This document shows positions 9,241-19,481 of a stretch of DNA of 64,000 nt, one piece after another; within the stretch, counting starts at the first letter, position 1; each line of letters starts with the position of its first letter. The position numbers were made by a program, and so were the translations under genes. The stretch spans positions 3,162,001-3,226,000 of the forward strand of contig NZ_CP068046.1 of the NCBI RefSeq assembly GCF_016698665.1. Direction: 5' to 3'. This DNA is from Devosia rhizoryzae. GTDB taxonomy: Bacteria; Pseudomonadota; Alphaproteobacteria; Rhizobiales; Devosiaceae. The notes beneath the pieces are model-generated. The model was not told the origin of the DNA. It was given only the letters and a program-made list of their open reading frames with translations, and searched no databases.

Positions 9241-9834
9241 CTAGCGAGAGCGGCGCAGTTCGATGACGTCGAAAGTGGATTCGTGGATCGGGTAGGGCAG
9301 TTCGAGCCGGTAGACCTCTTGACCAGCCAGTTTGACCAGACAACCGACCTGGTCGAATTCGGGATCATCGCCGTAGGCGCGCGCCGGATCGTTGTTGTAG
9401 TGGATGGCGCCCTGATAAAAGAGCCCACCATCGCTCGGGGTCAGCGTGCCGGTAAAACGCTGCGAGCCGGAGACCTTTTCGATACGGCTGCCGTCCCCGG
9501 AGACGTCGCAATCGAAATAGCCGTAGACTGTCAGCGGCAACAGCCCGCCGAGCTTGAGTGTCCGGCATTGGTAAGTGCCGTCAGGAATGGCGCCGAATTC
9601 TTCTGTGTCGGGGCTGAACACAGCGGCCACCGCCGCGCGCTCTTTCTCGATCGTCCCCAGCATGGCTTCGGCCAGGCCGCGCACCCGTGACGTTTCATAG
9701 TTTTCCATGCGCTCGGCATCGGCGGTGCTGAGATCGACGCCGTCCGGCACGGTGCAAGCGGCTGGCGCAAGGACCGGCAGGGACAGGAAGGCTGCAGCAG
9801 CCAGCGTCGGGAGGCGAGAGGCATAGAAGGGCAT
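9241..9834 (-). CDS. Exported DUF4893-like protein
   Basis: A 197-residue predicted periplasmic protein. The N-terminus MPFYASRLPTLAAAAFLSLPVLAPAA is a good Sec signal peptide with a cleavage site near residue 26. The mature part contains GTYQCRTLKLGG, YFDCDVSGDG and ELPYPIHESTFDVIELRR, a pattern I associate with DUF4893; three or four cysteines could form disulfides. The ATG at 9834 is fixed by an AAGGAG ribosome-binding site 5 bases upstream; starts further upstream would bury the signal peptide. No function is known. It ends 54 bp before rimM on the same strand. Confidence 0.75.
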   Translation of the reverse strand: MPFYASRLPTLAAAAFLSLPVLAPAACTVPDGVDLSTADAERMENYETSRVRGLAEAMLGTIEKERAAVAAVFSPDTEEFGAIPDGTYQCRTLKLGGLLPLTVYGYFDCDVSGDGSRIEKVSGSQRFTGTLTPSDGGLFYQGAIHYNNDPARAYGDDPEFDQVGCLVKLAGQEVYRLELPYPIHESTFDVIELRRSR

Positions 9835-9908
9835 GAGCTTCTCCTTGGATCGAAGCGGAACCTTGCACCGCAACAAGGCTTTTCCAAGCAAAGCCAAGGA
9901 GTGTTTTC

Positions 9909-10289
9909 ATGTCCAAGATTTTGACCGACCATGCCGAGATCCGCCAGTGGACCGAGGCGCGCGGTGGCCACCCGATGCTGATGGATACGCCAGATGGCAC
10001 GGGCACGCGCACTCTCCTGCAGCTCAGCTTCGGCCAGCATGCGCTCAACGGCACGGGTGACGAAGGCCCCGATCGCTTGACCGGCTGGGAGCTTGCCAGC
10101 TGGGACGACTGGTTCGCGGCGCTGGAAGAGGCCGATCTTGCCATCCAGGTGTCGGATGATCCGGCCGGTGGCAATGAAGCGGAGTTTCAGTTCGTATCGC
10201 GCAGCGGCGAGGGCGAAACCACCGATGCCGCCAAGAAACCTGCGTCTATCGTGACCGAAGGTCCGGACCCGTCCAATCGCGGTTTCTAG
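9909..10289 (+). CDS. Conserved hypothetical protein
   Basis: A 126-residue soluble, acidic protein that I do not recognise by function. It begins MSKILTDHAEIRQWTEARGGHPMLMDTPDG and has a compact central region with several tryptophans (GWELASWDDWFAALEEADLAIQVSDD), then a disordered polar tail rich in G, E, T and P. It is divergent from the DUF4893-like gene (74 bp between starts), suggesting a shared promoter region. Codon use resembles the neighbours. No membrane segment or signal peptide is visible. Confidence 0.7.
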   Translation: MSKILTDHAEIRQWTEARGGHPMLMDTPDGTGTRTLLQLSFGQHALNGTGDEGPDRLTGWELASWDDWFAALEEADLAIQVSDDPAGGNEAEFQFVSRSGEGETTDAAKKPASIVTEGPDPSNRGF

Positions 10290-10310
10290 GCTTGTAGCGG
10301 AGCGGGCGAA

Positions 10311-10748
10311 CTAGTCCCGCTCTTCCGCCTCAGCTGCCGCTTCGATGGCTTCCATGTCGTCATCGGAAAAGCCGAAATGATGGCCAAGTTCGTGGATCAG
10401 CACGTGGGTGATGACTTCACCGAGCGTGTTGTCGTCGTTTTCGGCCCAGTAGTCGAGGATGGCGCGGCGGTAGAGGAAGACCGTGTTCGGCAATTGCCCG
10501 GTCTGCGGCACGGCGCCATCTTCGGTGAGCCCAATGCCGACAAAAAGGCCCATCAGCTCGAAGGGGCTCTCCATGCCAAAGCCTTCGAGCACATCGTCTT
10601 CGGCATAGTCAGCGACCGAGCAGGTAACATCCGCCGACAGCGACTTGAACGGCTCGGGCAGTTCGGCCAAGGCCTTGCTGGCCATGGCCTCAAAGTCGTC
10701 AATGGTCGGCGCAAAAAGCCCCGACCAGTCCGTTCGGCTTAGTGCCAC
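10311..10748 (-). CDS. Small zincin-like metallopeptidase family protein
   Basis: A 145-residue minimal zincin. The zinc motif HELGHHFG is at residues 119-126 (ligands H119 and H123, catalytic E120), near the C-terminus. The N-terminal half has the family pattern [23 protein letters not shown]. The length and architecture match the short soluble metallopeptidase-like family often found in alphaproteobacteria. The GTG at 10748 overlaps the last codons of leuC by ten bases, so it is probably translationally coupled to leuC. The same frame stays open far upstream inside leuC but carries no similarity there. Substrate unknown. Confidence 0.82.
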   Translation of the reverse strand: MALSRTDWSGLFAPTIDDFEAMASKALAELPEPFKSLSADVTCSVADYAEDDVLEGFGMESPFELMGLFVGIGLTEDGAVPQTGQLPNTVFLYRRAILDYWAENDDNTLGEVITHVLIHELGHHFGFSDDDMEAIEAAAEAEERD

Positions 10749-12145
10749 TCGCGGATATCGACGAAGTGGCCGGCGATGGCGGCAGCTGTCGCCATGGCGG
10801 GCGAAACGAGATGGGTGCGGCCCTTGAAACCCTGGCGGCCTTCGAAATTGCGGTTGGAGGTCGATGCGCAACGCTCTTCGGGCTTGAGCTTGTCCGGGTT
10901 CATGGCAAGGCACATCGAGCAGCCCGGTTCGCGCCACTCGAAACCGGCTTCCTTGAACAACACGTCCAGCCCTTCGGCTTCCGCCTGCTCCTTGACCAGA
11001 CCCGACCCGGGCACGACCATGGCGGACACATGCGGCGCCACCTTGCGGCCACCGATCACGGCGGCGGCAGCGCGCAGGTCTTCGATGCGGCCATTGGTGC
11101 AGGAGCCGACAAAGACGCGGTCGAGCTTGATGTCGGTGATCGGCGTGCCGGGCTTGAGACCCATATAGTCGAGCGCGCGCCACTTCGACGCCCGCTTGGT
11201 TTCGTCGGCGATATCGTCCGGGTTTGGCACGGCGCCGGTGATCGAGATCACGTCCTCTGGCGAGGAGCCCCAGGAAACGATCGGCGGCAGCTTGGCGGCG
11301 TCGAGGATCACGACCTTGTCGTAATGCGCACCCTCGTCGGTATAGAGCGTCTTCCAATAGTCGAGCGCCATGTCCCAGGCCTGGCCGGTCGGGGCGCGGG
11401 GGCGATCCTTTACATAGGCGAAGGTGGTTTCGTCGGGCGCGATGAGGCCGGCGCGGGCGCCTCCTTCGATGGTCATGTTGCAGACCGTCATACGGCCTTC
11501 CATCGACAGCGACCGGATGGCTTCGCCGGCAAATTCAATGACATGGCCATTGCCGCCTGCCGTGCCGATCTCGCCGATGATCGCAAGGATGATGTCCTTG
11601 GCGGTGACGCCGGGCGGCAGCTGGCCATCGACACGCACCAGCATGTTCTTGGCCTTCTGCTGGATCAGCGTCTGCGTCGCCAGCACATGCTCGACTTCCG
11701 AGGTGCCGATGCCGTGCGCCAAAGCGCCGAAAGCGCCGTGGGTGGACGTATGGCTATCGCCGCAAACGATGGTCATGCCGGGAAGGGTGAAACCCTGCTC
11801 CGGGCCGACAATGTGGACGATGCCCTGACGGCGATCGAAGGCATCGTAATATTCGATGCCGAATTCGGCAGTATTCTCGGCCAGGGCCGCGATCTGGGTC
11901 GCGCTTTCCGGATCCGGATTGGGCAGCGAGCGATCGGTGGTGGGTACGTTGTGGTCGACCACGGCCAAGGTGCGCTCTGGGTGGCGGACCTTGCGGCCAT
12001 TCATGCGCAGGCCTTCGAACGCCTGCGGGCTCGTCACTTCGTGCACCAGGTGCCGGTCGATATAAAGAAGGCTCGTGCCGTCGGGATTGTTCTGGACCAG
12101 ATGGTCGTCCCAGATCTTGTCGTAAAGCGTGCGGGCCTTGGTCAT
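10739..12145 (-). CDS. leuC: 3-isopropylmalate dehydratase large subunit
   Basis: A 468-residue aconitase-family enzyme that, with LeuD, isomerises 2-isopropylmalate to 3-isopropylmalate in leucine synthesis. The [4Fe-4S] ligands are C349 (VGSCTNGR), C409 and C412 ([11 protein letters not shown]). Other motifs are [16 protein letters not shown] and [14 protein letters not shown]. The ATG at 12145 begins [15 protein letters not shown], the family start, whereas the open frame extends further upstream without similarity. leuD is not adjacent. The next gene is the zincin, overlapping the 3' end. Confidence 0.96.
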   Translation of the reverse strand: MTKARTLYDKIWDDHLVQNNPDGTSLLYIDRHLVHEVTSPQAFEGLRMNGRKVRHPERTLAVVDHNVPTTDRSLPNPDPESATQIAALAENTAEFGIEYYDAFDRRQGIVHIVGPEQGFTLPGMTIVCGDSHTSTHGAFGALAHGIGTSEVEHVLATQTLIQQKAKNMLVRVDGQLPPGVTAKDIILAIIGEIGTAGGNGHVIEFAGEAIRSLSMEGRMTVCNMTIEGGARAGLIAPDETTFAYVKDRPRAPTGQAWDMALDYWKTLYTDEGAHYDKVVILDAAKLPPIVSWGSSPEDVISITGAVPNPDDIADETKRASKWRALDYMGLKPGTPITDIKLDRVFVGSCTNGRIEDLRAAAAVIGGRKVAPHVSAMVVPGSGLVKEQAEAEGLDVLFKEAGFEWREPGCSMCLAMNPDKLKPEERCASTSNRNFEGRQGFKGRTHLVSPAMATAAAIAGHFVDIREWH

Positions 12146-12215
12146 TGTCGCGTGTTCCGGGGCAGGAATGGAGTTTGGTCTGGTTCTAATAGGAGCCAAG
12201 GCTGAAGGTCAAGCA

Positions 12216-12239
12216 GAACCGTACTCGTGGGTACGGTTC
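12216..12239. repeat. 9-bp inverted repeat at the 3' end of the flippase gene
   Basis: GAACCGTAC at 12216-12224 is perfectly complementary to GTACGGTTC at 12231-12239 with a 6-nt loop. The right arm overlaps the flippase stop codon (12238-12240). There is no T-run, so it is a stem-loop of uncertain role, perhaps an mRNA 3' stabiliser or weak terminator before leuC. Confidence 0.6.
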
Positions 12240-13593
12240 AGGTTGCCGGTGCATCCTTGGCGCTTTGGATGGCGAAGATACCGAGAAGGCTCGTGTCCAA
12301 ACCGATGCGCAGGCGGCAATAAACGGCGATGGCCATCTGCGCGAGAATACGCGAGCCCATATTGACCGCAGCCGCTCCGACGACGCCCCATATCGGGATT
12401 ACGATGATCTGAACCAGGAACCCGACGCCCATGATGCCGCCGAACAGGGCGACATAAGCGCGTTCATGCCCGGTCATCATCATGACGATCTTGGACGGGC
12501 CGGTAATGGCGTCGAACAGCAGCCCGAAGGCCAGCAGCAGCAGGACCAGGACGCCTTGCGAATAGGATGGCCCGAATAGCGACAGGATGAAATCGCCGGA
12601 TACCAGGAACAGCGAAAAGATCACCAGCGAGAACAGGAACCCGGCCCAGGCGCAAAGCGCGGTGATCGCCTGCGCCTTGCGCATGTCGCCAGCATGGAAA
12701 TGTTCGGCGACCATGGGGGCGATGACCAGCTCGATGGCGAAGGTGAAAAGCGTCATCAGCCCGGCGGTGCGGAAGGCGTTGAAGTAGAGGCCGGATGATT
12801 CCAGATCGAGCATCAGGCCGACCAGGATCACATCGGCATTGAGCGTAAAGGTTTCGATCAGCGCGCCTAGCAGGAGCCAGGTGCTGAGCGAGCCCCATTT
12901 CTGCCAGTGCGCAGGCACGGGCCGGCGGCGGGGCATGATGGCGTAGCGGCGGCGCTGCGCCACGTACATTTGCAGTGCCAGCGTTCCCATCAACAACGCG
13001 GCCGAAAGCGTCAGTGCGTCTGGGCCGCTGAGCACGATGCCAAGCGAAAAAAGACCGATCACCGAGGCGGGCAGCGCCAGGCGCCAGCCGATGTCGCGCG
13101 GCAGCAGCGCGGTCCAGAGGGAATTCTGCGCCCGAAGAACCGAGCCATTATACTCTGCCAAAGCCAGTGGCAGGATCAGGAAGGCGGCGCCGAAAAAATG
13201 GTTGGCGGTGTCGCCTTCGGCCAAAAACGGCATGTAGATGACTGCAAACAGGCTCAGCAGCGCCGCCAAAACGAGGCTCGCGCCGATGGTGATGGCGGAG
13301 CCAGCCGCGACGACCGCACCAGCACTGTCTTCGTCACCGCCAGTGCGTAATTGCGGCCAGAGCCGCAGCACCGCGGTGGATTGCCCGACGCCGGCGAGGA
13401 TCGCCAATACCGTCGCCAGCGACAGGCCGAAGGCAAAATGGCCGTATTCGCTTTCGGTCATGGTGCGCGACAGCACCACATAGGTCAGATAGGTCAGGCC
13501 CGCAGTGGCGACCTTGATGCCGAGCGACCCCACCGAGCGCAGAAAGCCGGTGGAGAGCAGGGCGCTCAGATCGGACGGAACGGCAAGACGCAT
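12238..13593 (-). CDS. MOP-superfamily polysaccharide/lipid-linked oligosaccharide flippase
   Basis: A 451-residue integral membrane protein with roughly 12-14 hydrophobic segments spread along its whole length. The N-terminal pattern (FLRSVGSLGIKVATAGLTYLTYVVLSRTM, then SEYGHFAFGLSLATVLAILAGVGQSTAVLRLWP) is typical of Wzx/MATE-like polysaccharide exporters. These flip undecaprenyl-linked glycans across the inner membrane. The ATG at 13593 starts MRLAVPSDLSALLS; the 14 codons upstream are not needed. No glycosyltransferases lie next to it, so the transported glycan is unknown. It lies between purH and leuC on the same strand, 52-94 bp from each. Confidence 0.85.
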   Translation of the reverse strand: MRLAVPSDLSALLSTGFLRSVGSLGIKVATAGLTYLTYVVLSRTMTESEYGHFAFGLSLATVLAILAGVGQSTAVLRLWPQLRTGGDEDSAGAVVAAGSAITIGASLVLAALLSLFAVIYMPFLAEGDTANHFFGAAFLILPLALAEYNGSVLRAQNSLWTALLPRDIGWRLALPASVIGLFSLGIVLSGPDALTLSAALLMGTLALQMYVAQRRRYAIMPRRRPVPAHWQKWGSLSTWLLLGALIETFTLNADVILVGLMLDLESSGLYFNAFRTAGLMTLFTFAIELVIAPMVAEHFHAGDMRKAQAITALCAWAGFLFSLVIFSLFLVSGDFILSLFGPSYSQGVLVLLLLAFGLLFDAITGPSKIVMMMTGHERAYVALFGGIMGVGFLVQIIVIPIWGVVGAAAVNMGSRILAQMAIAVYCRLRIGLDTSLLGIFAIQSAKDAPAT

Positions 13594-13687
13594 AAAGGCT
13601 CCAGGCGCCAGCAAACAGTTTTGGCGCCCCACCATCGCATGTGCGCGTCAAAAAGGTCTTACCTCGGCCTCCGGCTTCCTACGTGTT

Positions 13688-15271
13688 TCAGTGCCGGAAA
13701 TGACGCATCCCGGTCATCACCATGGCAATGCCGGCCGCATCGGCCGCGGCGATCACTTCGTCATCCCGCATCGAGCCGCCCGGCTGGATCACGGCCGTTG
13801 CGCCAGCGGCAACCAGCGCCTCGAGGCCATCGGCAAAGGGGAAGAAGGCGTCGGAGGCGACGACCGATCCTTGCGTCAGCGCGCCTTCGAGACCGGCAGC
13901 CTGCGCCGCATCGATGGACTTGCGATGGGCGACGCGGGCGGAGTCGACGCGCGACATCTGCCCGGCGCCGATGCCGGCGGTGGCACCATCCTTTACATAG
14001 ATGATGGCGTTGGATTTGACATGCTTGGCGACCTTGGCGGCGAGCTTGAGGTCGATCAGTTCCTGATCCGTCGGCTCGCGCTTGGTTACGACCTTGAGGT
14101 CGCAATCGTCGACATTGCGATTGTCGCGACCCTGGACCAGAAGACCGCCGGCAACGGACTTGACCATCAGCCCCTCGGCTTTGGCGTCGGCGACGCCGCC
14201 GGTCAAAAGCAGACGCAGGTTCTTCTTGGCCGCGATGATGTCCTGGGCTTCCTGCGTCGCCGATGGGGCGACGATCACTTCGGTGAAGACCTTGACGATC
14301 TCGGTTGCCGTTTCGGCATCAATCTCTCGATTGGTGGCGACGATGCCGCCGAAGGCCGAGACCGGATCTGTGCGCAGGGCATTAAGATAGGCAGTCTTGA
14401 GATCGGCAGCGACAGCAACACCGCAGGGATTGGCATGCTTGATGATGGCGACGGCCGCGGTTTCGGTCGGATCGAACTCGCTCACCAGTTCGAACGCTGC
14501 ATCAGTATCGTTGATATTGTTATAACTCAGCGTCTTGCCCTGCACCTGGGTCGCGGTTGCGACACCCGGGCGATTTTCGCCGGTCTTGTAGAAGGCGGCC
14601 CACTGATGCGGGTTTTCGCCATAGCGCATGACTTCGCTCAAGGTACCGGCAAAGCTGCGATAGGTCACGTCCTGAAAGTCGATCTCGCGCGCAAACCAGG
14701 CCGAAATAGCGCTGTCATAGGCGGCGGTGCGGGCGTAGGCCTTGGCCGCCAGCCGCTGCCGCAGTTCAAAGGGAATACCGCCATTGCGAATGGCGTCGAG
14801 AATTGCCGGATAATCCGCCGGATCGACGACCACCGTCACATAGGCGTGGTTCTTGGCCGCCGAGCGCACCATGGCCGGGCCGCCGATATCGATGTTTTCG
14901 ATGATCTCGTCATAGCTAGCGCCGGAGGCGACGGTCTTTTCGAACGGGTAGAGGTTGACGGCGACAAGATCGATCGGGCCGATGTCATGGGTGTCCATTG
15001 CCGCCTGGTGCTCGGCATTGTCGCGCACCGAAAGGAGGCCGCCATGCACTTTGGGGTGGAGCGTCTTGACGCGGCCATCCATCATTTCGGGAAAACCGGT
15101 GAGATCCGAGATTTCGCGAACCGGGAGCCCTGTTTCCGAGATCAGGCGATGGGTGCCGCCGGTGGACACCAGTTCAATGCCGGCTTCGGACAGCCCGCGG
15201 GCGAAGTCGGCCATGCCAGATTTATCGAAAACCGAAAGCAGTGCCCGCCCGACCTGAACCGTCTTGCCCAT
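13688..15271 (-). CDS. purH: Bifunctional AICAR transformylase / IMP cyclohydrolase
   Basis: A 527-residue enzyme catalysing the last two steps of de novo purine synthesis. The N-terminal IMP cyclohydrolase (MGS-like) domain starts [19 protein letters not shown] and includes [13 protein letters not shown]. The C-terminal transformylase domain contains the catalytic KH in [26 protein letters not shown] and [12 protein letters not shown], and ends GMRHFRH, which is characteristic. ATG at 15271. In Hyphomicrobiales it is commonly downstream of rsmB and the heparinase-like gene, as here. Confidence 0.97.
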   Translation of the reverse strand: MGKTVQVGRALLSVFDKSGMADFARGLSEAGIELVSTGGTHRLISETGLPVREISDLTGFPEMMDGRVKTLHPKVHGGLLSVRDNAEHQAAMDTHDIGPIDLVAVNLYPFEKTVASGASYDEIIENIDIGGPAMVRSAAKNHAYVTVVVDPADYPAILDAIRNGGIPFELRQRLAAKAYARTAAYDSAISAWFAREIDFQDVTYRSFAGTLSEVMRYGENPHQWAAFYKTGENRPGVATATQVQGKTLSYNNINDTDAAFELVSEFDPTETAAVAIIKHANPCGVAVAADLKTAYLNALRTDPVSAFGGIVATNREIDAETATEIVKVFTEVIVAPSATQEAQDIIAAKKNLRLLLTGGVADAKAEGLMVKSVAGGLLVQGRDNRNVDDCDLKVVTKREPTDQELIDLKLAAKVAKHVKSNAIIYVKDGATAGIGAGQMSRVDSARVAHRKSIDAAQAAGLEGALTQGSVVASDAFFPFADGLEALVAAGATAVIQPGGSMRDDEVIAAADAAGIAMVMTGMRHFRH

Positions 15272-15336
15272 AACTACGTCTCGCGCTTGGAAGTGTTAGC
15301 GCTCCGCTAACACAAGGGCCTCCAAACGCCAATCGC

Positions 15337-16941
15337 TTACTGGTCCTTGGTAAAAATCCACGCGATTTCGCCGCCTTCAACAACGTCGGCTTCGAGCACC
15401 AGTTGCCGCGTACGGTGAAAGCCGAGATAGGCGGACTGGCGGACGCTGTCCTCGTCGTGAAAGCGCGCGCCTTCCCAGAGAAAGCTCCAGATCGAGCCGT
15501 TTGGCAGCACCAGCCGGGCGATATTTTCGCCCAGGGTCGGCCGCACCTTGATCCCCGGCGCCAGGTGAAACCGAACCGCCAGAACCCCTTGCGGCTTGCC
15601 GGTGACAACGATCCGGTCCTGGCCCACAAGGGTCGTACCTTCCGCCAGAAGCGTCAGCCGCCGTTCGATCTCAACGCCAAAGCGTTTCGCATAGCCGAAA
15701 GTGGCCATGGACAGCGTGTGCTCGGCGCTTTCGAGCGTCATTGCCCCGGACTTGCCCGCGGGCGGCACCGCGTCTTCGGCATCGATTGTGGCCGAGGAGT
15801 GGGCAAGCGCCTGCCGGAACAAGGGCTTGCTTTCCGGCATGTCGGCGGGCGCGGGGCCGCAGGAGCCGACGATCAGCGCCGAGCTATGGCTGAACTCAAA
15901 ACCTAGTGCCCCGGCATGCGCGTCGCCATCGAACCCCTTCGGCTGCCGGAGACCACTATCGGCAATGACGACGCTCTCGCCAAAACGCACGACGCCATAG
16001 CCGCCGATCAGCTTGGAGCGACGCTTATCGGCCGGACCATTGGCCTGGACGGCGACCAGGATATCGTGCGGCAACTGCCCGCAGCCGTTGAAATAAACCG
16101 GCTCGCCGCTTGAAAGCGTCAGGGCATCGAGCGCTTCATGCATGCGATCGATGCGGTGGCCGAGCTCGGCCATGACCGGGCTGCCGCGCCGGCCCATGGC
16201 GCGGCGCAGGCTCGCCAGCTCCGTCAGCAGCTGCAGCTGCAGTTTCGGATTGCGCGTCAAATGGAGGCCATCGGCATCGAGCTGGCTCGCCAGAACCGCA
16301 TCGAGCCGCCCTACTGCCGGCTCCACATCGGGCACGTCGGCAGCATTGCAGAGCTCGGCGCCGACAAGGCCGATGGCGGCAAACAGGGTCTCCACCGGAT
16401 CGGAGGAGAAATTGGCGCGCACACGCAGACTTTGCACCTGCGTGCCGAGGCTGCGCTGGATGGTCTTGGCCTGCTCGAGCGTGGCGCCGTCGAGCACCAG
16501 CGTCAGGTGGCGCAGCCAGTTGAGCACCCGCTGGGCGGTAAGGCTCAGGGTCCAGCTATCATGCTCGAACTGACCCTCGCGGCTGATCCAATCGAGCACC
16601 AGCGTGCGGGCGAAATACTTCTCGCCGGGATCGCGCACGTCGCGAAAATGCCGGAGCCAGGAAAAGCTATGAAGATTGTTCCACCAATCGGCGTGGTCGA
16701 CCTCAAGCGAAAATGGCGAAGCGCCCTGCGTCTCGAAAAGTTTCGACGCCAGGAGATAGCGCCCCGACATCATGTCGCGCACGGCGTCCTGGTCGGAGGG
16801 GCGGAAGTCGGGCAGGTCGCCGGCAAAGGCATGATCGATCTGGCCGCGCCAGGTCCAGCGCAGGAGCGGCATGGTGACGAGGCCGTCGGCCATGCCAAGG
16901 GCCAGCCGGCGGCCGCGGCCGATCAGCCGCCCGCCTACCAT
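15337..16941 (-). CDS. Heparinase II/III family protein
   Basis: A 534-residue protein with an alpha/alpha-toroid N-terminal half (WWNNLHSFSWLRHFRD, SWTLSLTAQRVLNWLRHL) and a C-terminal beta-sandwich (SHSSALIVG, RRLTLLAEGTTLVGQDRI, GFHRTRQLVLEAD) as in heparinase II/III-like polysaccharide lyases. No signal peptide is evident, unlike secreted lyases. The gene sits between purH and rsmB, a conserved place in this order, which suggests a cell-envelope housekeeping role rather than glycosaminoglycan degradation. The substrate is unknown. The ATG at 16941 is the first in-frame start; 151 bp separate it from rsmB. Confidence 0.83.
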   Translation of the reverse strand: MVGGRLIGRGRRLALGMADGLVTMPLLRWTWRGQIDHAFAGDLPDFRPSDQDAVRDMMSGRYLLASKLFETQGASPFSLEVDHADWWNNLHSFSWLRHFRDVRDPGEKYFARTLVLDWISREGQFEHDSWTLSLTAQRVLNWLRHLTLVLDGATLEQAKTIQRSLGTQVQSLRVRANFSSDPVETLFAAIGLVGAELCNAADVPDVEPAVGRLDAVLASQLDADGLHLTRNPKLQLQLLTELASLRRAMGRRGSPVMAELGHRIDRMHEALDALTLSSGEPVYFNGCGQLPHDILVAVQANGPADKRRSKLIGGYGVVRFGESVVIADSGLRQPKGFDGDAHAGALGFEFSHSSALIVGSCGPAPADMPESKPLFRQALAHSSATIDAEDAVPPAGKSGAMTLESAEHTLSMATFGYAKRFGVEIERRLTLLAEGTTLVGQDRIVVTGKPQGVLAVRFHLAPGIKVRPTLGENIARLVLPNGSIWSFLWEGARFHDEDSVRQSAYLGFHRTRQLVLEADVVEGGEIAWIFTKDQ

Positions 16942-17092
16942 GGCTGCGCCGCCCGTAACGGGGCGCGGCCGGATGGTCTCATGCCGGTCAAGTTCACTTA
17001 TACTGTCCCTCGTGGCGCCGCCTTCCCAGCGAAGCCAAGTGTAAGCCCTTCAACGACAATGCGGATTTTGTGCGCAATGCGTTAGGAAAGGC

Positions 17093-18394
17093 TTAACCCT
17101 TTCGCGTGAATCGCGCCACGAAGAAGCCGTCCATTCCCCCATCACTTTCACCCGGCCGCATGGCGGGGTGAGTGCGGACGAGGCCCTTGGCACTGACGGC
17201 GCCGGGAAGACCGGGGAGTTCATCGGCGCGAACCGGGGAAAGTTCGAGCTCCGGCAAGGCGTCGAGCGCCCATTGCACCTGGTCCTCGCCTTCGGCCGCT
17301 TCCAGCGAGCAGACGCAATAGATCAGCGTGCCACCGGGTTTCAGCGAGCGCAGGGCGTTGCTGAGCAGCGAACGTTGCAACCGCACACGGCCGGCAATGT
17401 CATTGGCAGACCGGTGCCACAGCACTTCCGGATGCCGGCGGAAAGTGCCGGTGGCGGAGCAGGGGGCATCGAGGAGGATGCCGTCGAACAGCGTTTGCGG
17501 CGCATAATGGGCAGCGTCGGCCTCCACGACATCCGGCTCATAGCCAAGCCGCGCCATGTTGCTCCGCAGCCGCTCGAGCCGGACGGCATCGCTATCGAGC
17601 GCGGTGACCTTGTAGCCGGCTTTGCTCAGCTGCGCCGTCTTGCCGCCCGGCGCGGCGCAAAGATCGAGAACGGTGCTCTCCTCCGGCAGGCGGAGCAGGC
17701 GGGCTGGAATGGCGGAGGCCACGTCCTGCACCCACCAGCGGCCTTCGGCATAGCCGGGCAGGGCATCGACCGGGCGGTCTCGGCTTTCCACGCGCACCGT
17801 GTCGCCGCTCAGCCGCTCAGCGCCGAGTGCCTCGATCAGCTCCGCGTCATCATCGCGCAGCGTGAGGTCGAGCGGCGCGCCGGCGACCAAGGCATCGGTG
17901 AAGTGCTGCACCGCCTCAGCGCCGTAGGCCGCGCGCCATCCATTGCTCAGCTCGGGCGGCAGCAGCATGCGGTCTTCAAGGAGGCCATAGCGCGCGGAAT
18001 TTCCCTGGGCCTTGCGCAAGACTGCGTTCATCAAGCCCGAAAGATGGCGCGCCTTGGGATCGCGCTTGATGGCTTCGACGGCAAGAAACAGCGCCGAGTG
18101 GGCGCCAAGATCGGGAAGGAACACGAGCTGCGCCAGAGACAGGCGCAAGACGGCTTCAAAGCTACCCGATTTTGCCGGCATGCCCTTGTCGAGCAGGTCG
18201 CGCATCATGAAGTCGATCTGGCCGTGGCGGCGCAGGGCGGTGGTGATCAGCCGATTGGCGAGCGCACGATCGCGGCCATCGGGCAGCTCGGCCGCAGACA
18301 AAGGTGAAAAATGTTCGCCGCCCAAAACGGCACGGAGCCGTTGGGCGGCGGCAAGGCGGAGCTTTAGCCCCGCCGGATCGCTGCGTTGCGCCAC
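17093..18394 (-). CDS. rsmB: 16S rRNA (cytosine-967-C5)-methyltransferase
   Basis: A 433-residue NOL1/NOP2/Sun-family enzyme with an N-terminal NusB-like RNA-binding domain (about residues 1-140) and a C-terminal Rossmann methyltransferase. The SAM motif is VLDLCAAPGGKTAQL (C246 in the loop). The two active-site cysteines are C312 in DAPCSATGTFRRHPE and C362 in IYCVCSLEAAEGE. The start is GTG at 18394 (MAQRSDPAG). It lies only 6 bp after htpX on the same strand, so both are probably cotranscribed. Confidence 0.93.
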   Translation of the reverse strand: MAQRSDPAGLKLRLAAAQRLRAVLGGEHFSPLSAAELPDGRDRALANRLITTALRRHGQIDFMMRDLLDKGMPAKSGSFEAVLRLSLAQLVFLPDLGAHSALFLAVEAIKRDPKARHLSGLMNAVLRKAQGNSARYGLLEDRMLLPPELSNGWRAAYGAEAVQHFTDALVAGAPLDLTLRDDDAELIEALGAERLSGDTVRVESRDRPVDALPGYAEGRWWVQDVASAIPARLLRLPEESTVLDLCAAPGGKTAQLSKAGYKVTALDSDAVRLERLRSNMARLGYEPDVVEADAAHYAPQTLFDGILLDAPCSATGTFRRHPEVLWHRSANDIAGRVRLQRSLLSNALRSLKPGGTLIYCVCSLEAAEGEDQVQWALDALPELELSPVRADELPGLPGAVSAKGLVRTHPAMRPGESDGGMDGFFVARFTRKG

Positions 18395-18400
18395 GTATAT

Positions 18401-19384
18401 CTATCCCCAGGGACCGCGCGCACCGCCATCGTCTTCGGTGCGCCCCACGGTCGGCACGCGCCAGCCGCCGCCGATATCGCTGCCAACGGAGGGGCTGCGC
18501 GGACGGGGCTGGGGCCGGCGGCCCTTATCGTCCACACTCATCTCGGCTGCAAGCTTTTGCAGCGCGGCAATGCGATTGCCGGTATCGGGGTGGGTGGAAA
18601 AGAGGTTGTCCATTCGCTGCCCCGACAGGGGGTTGATGATATACATATGCGCCATGGCCGGGTTGCGCTCGGCCGCAACATTGACCTGACGGCCGGCAAG
18701 CGTTGCGATCTTGTTGAGCGCCGAAGCCAGCGCCAGCGGATCGCCGGAAATGGCCGCGCCATCGGCATCGGCCTCGTATTCGCGCGTGCGGCTCACCGAC
18801 ATCTGCACGACCATGGCGGCGAGCGGGGCCAGAAACACCATCAACAGCGCACCGATGCCGCCCAGCGGATTGTCGCGATTGTTGCCGCCACCGAAGAACA
18901 GCCCGAACTGGGCCAGCGCTGAAATGGCACCTGCCAGCGTCGCGGTGATGGTCATGGTCAGCGTGTCGCGGTTCTTGATGTGCGCCAATTCGTGCGCAAC
19001 GACGCCGGCGACTTCGCGCGTCTGGAGCTGCCGCAAGAGGCCCGAGGAGACGGCGACGGCGGCATTGTTGGGGTCACGGCCGGTGGCAAAGGCGTTGGGC
19101 TGTTCGGACTGGATCACATAGACCGCCGGGGTCGGAATGCCGGCCCGCTTGGAGAGGACATCGACCATGTCATAGAGCTCGGGCGCCTGCGAGCGCTCGA
19201 CTGGGACGGCATTCTGCATGCGCAGCACCATCTTATCGGAGTTCCAGAAGGCAAAGACGTTGGTCGCGGCGGCAAAAGCCAGCGCCAAGAACATGCCGCT
19301 GGTGCCGCCGATAAAATAGCCGACCACCATGAACAGCGCGGTCATGCCGGCCAGAAGAACGAAGGTGCGCATGCCGTTGAACAT
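18401..19384 (-). CDS. htpX: Membrane-bound zinc metalloprotease HtpX
   Basis: A 327-residue M48 protease that degrades misfolded inner-membrane proteins. Two transmembrane segments precede the zinc motif HELAH (H131, E132, H135), and two more follow, around [15 protein letters not shown] and [17 protein letters not shown]. The third ligand lies in [13 protein letters not shown]. The ATG at 19384 gives [18 protein letters not shown], the standard start; upstream open codons lack a signal. The C-terminus has a proline/arginine-rich tail ([10 protein letters not shown]). Divergent from the SDHAF4-like gene. Confidence 0.95.
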   Translation of the reverse strand: MFNGMRTFVLLAGMTALFMVVGYFIGGTSGMFLALAFAAATNVFAFWNSDKMVLRMQNAVPVERSQAPELYDMVDVLSKRAGIPTPAVYVIQSEQPNAFATGRDPNNAAVAVSSGLLRQLQTREVAGVVAHELAHIKNRDTLTMTITATLAGAISALAQFGLFFGGGNNRDNPLGGIGALLMVFLAPLAAMVVQMSVSRTREYEADADGAAISGDPLALASALNKIATLAGRQVNVAAERNPAMAHMYIINPLSGQRMDNLFSTHPDTGNRIAALQKLAAEMSVDDKGRRPQPRPRSPSVGSDIGGGWRVPTVGRTEDDGGARGPWG

Positions 19385-19481
19385 GGGTTGTGCCCCTTGG
19401 GTTGAATCTCTTGACGAACTATGTTGTGCGTCACCGAGTTCCGCGCAAGCGGGCACCCCCAATTGTCATGGAGCGACAGCG

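Noticed and set aside
10742-12205. 487-codon plus-strand frame antisense to leuC
   Set aside because: A shadow of leuC codon bias; leuC has all three cluster cysteines and correct length.
13505-15310. 601-codon plus-strand frame antisense to purH
   Set aside because: purH is full length and conserved; the antisense product shows no recognisable motif.
17101-17120. TTTCGCGTGAATCG near the rsmB stop as a third parS-like site
   Set aside because: The CACGTG core is missing, so it does not meet the parS pattern.
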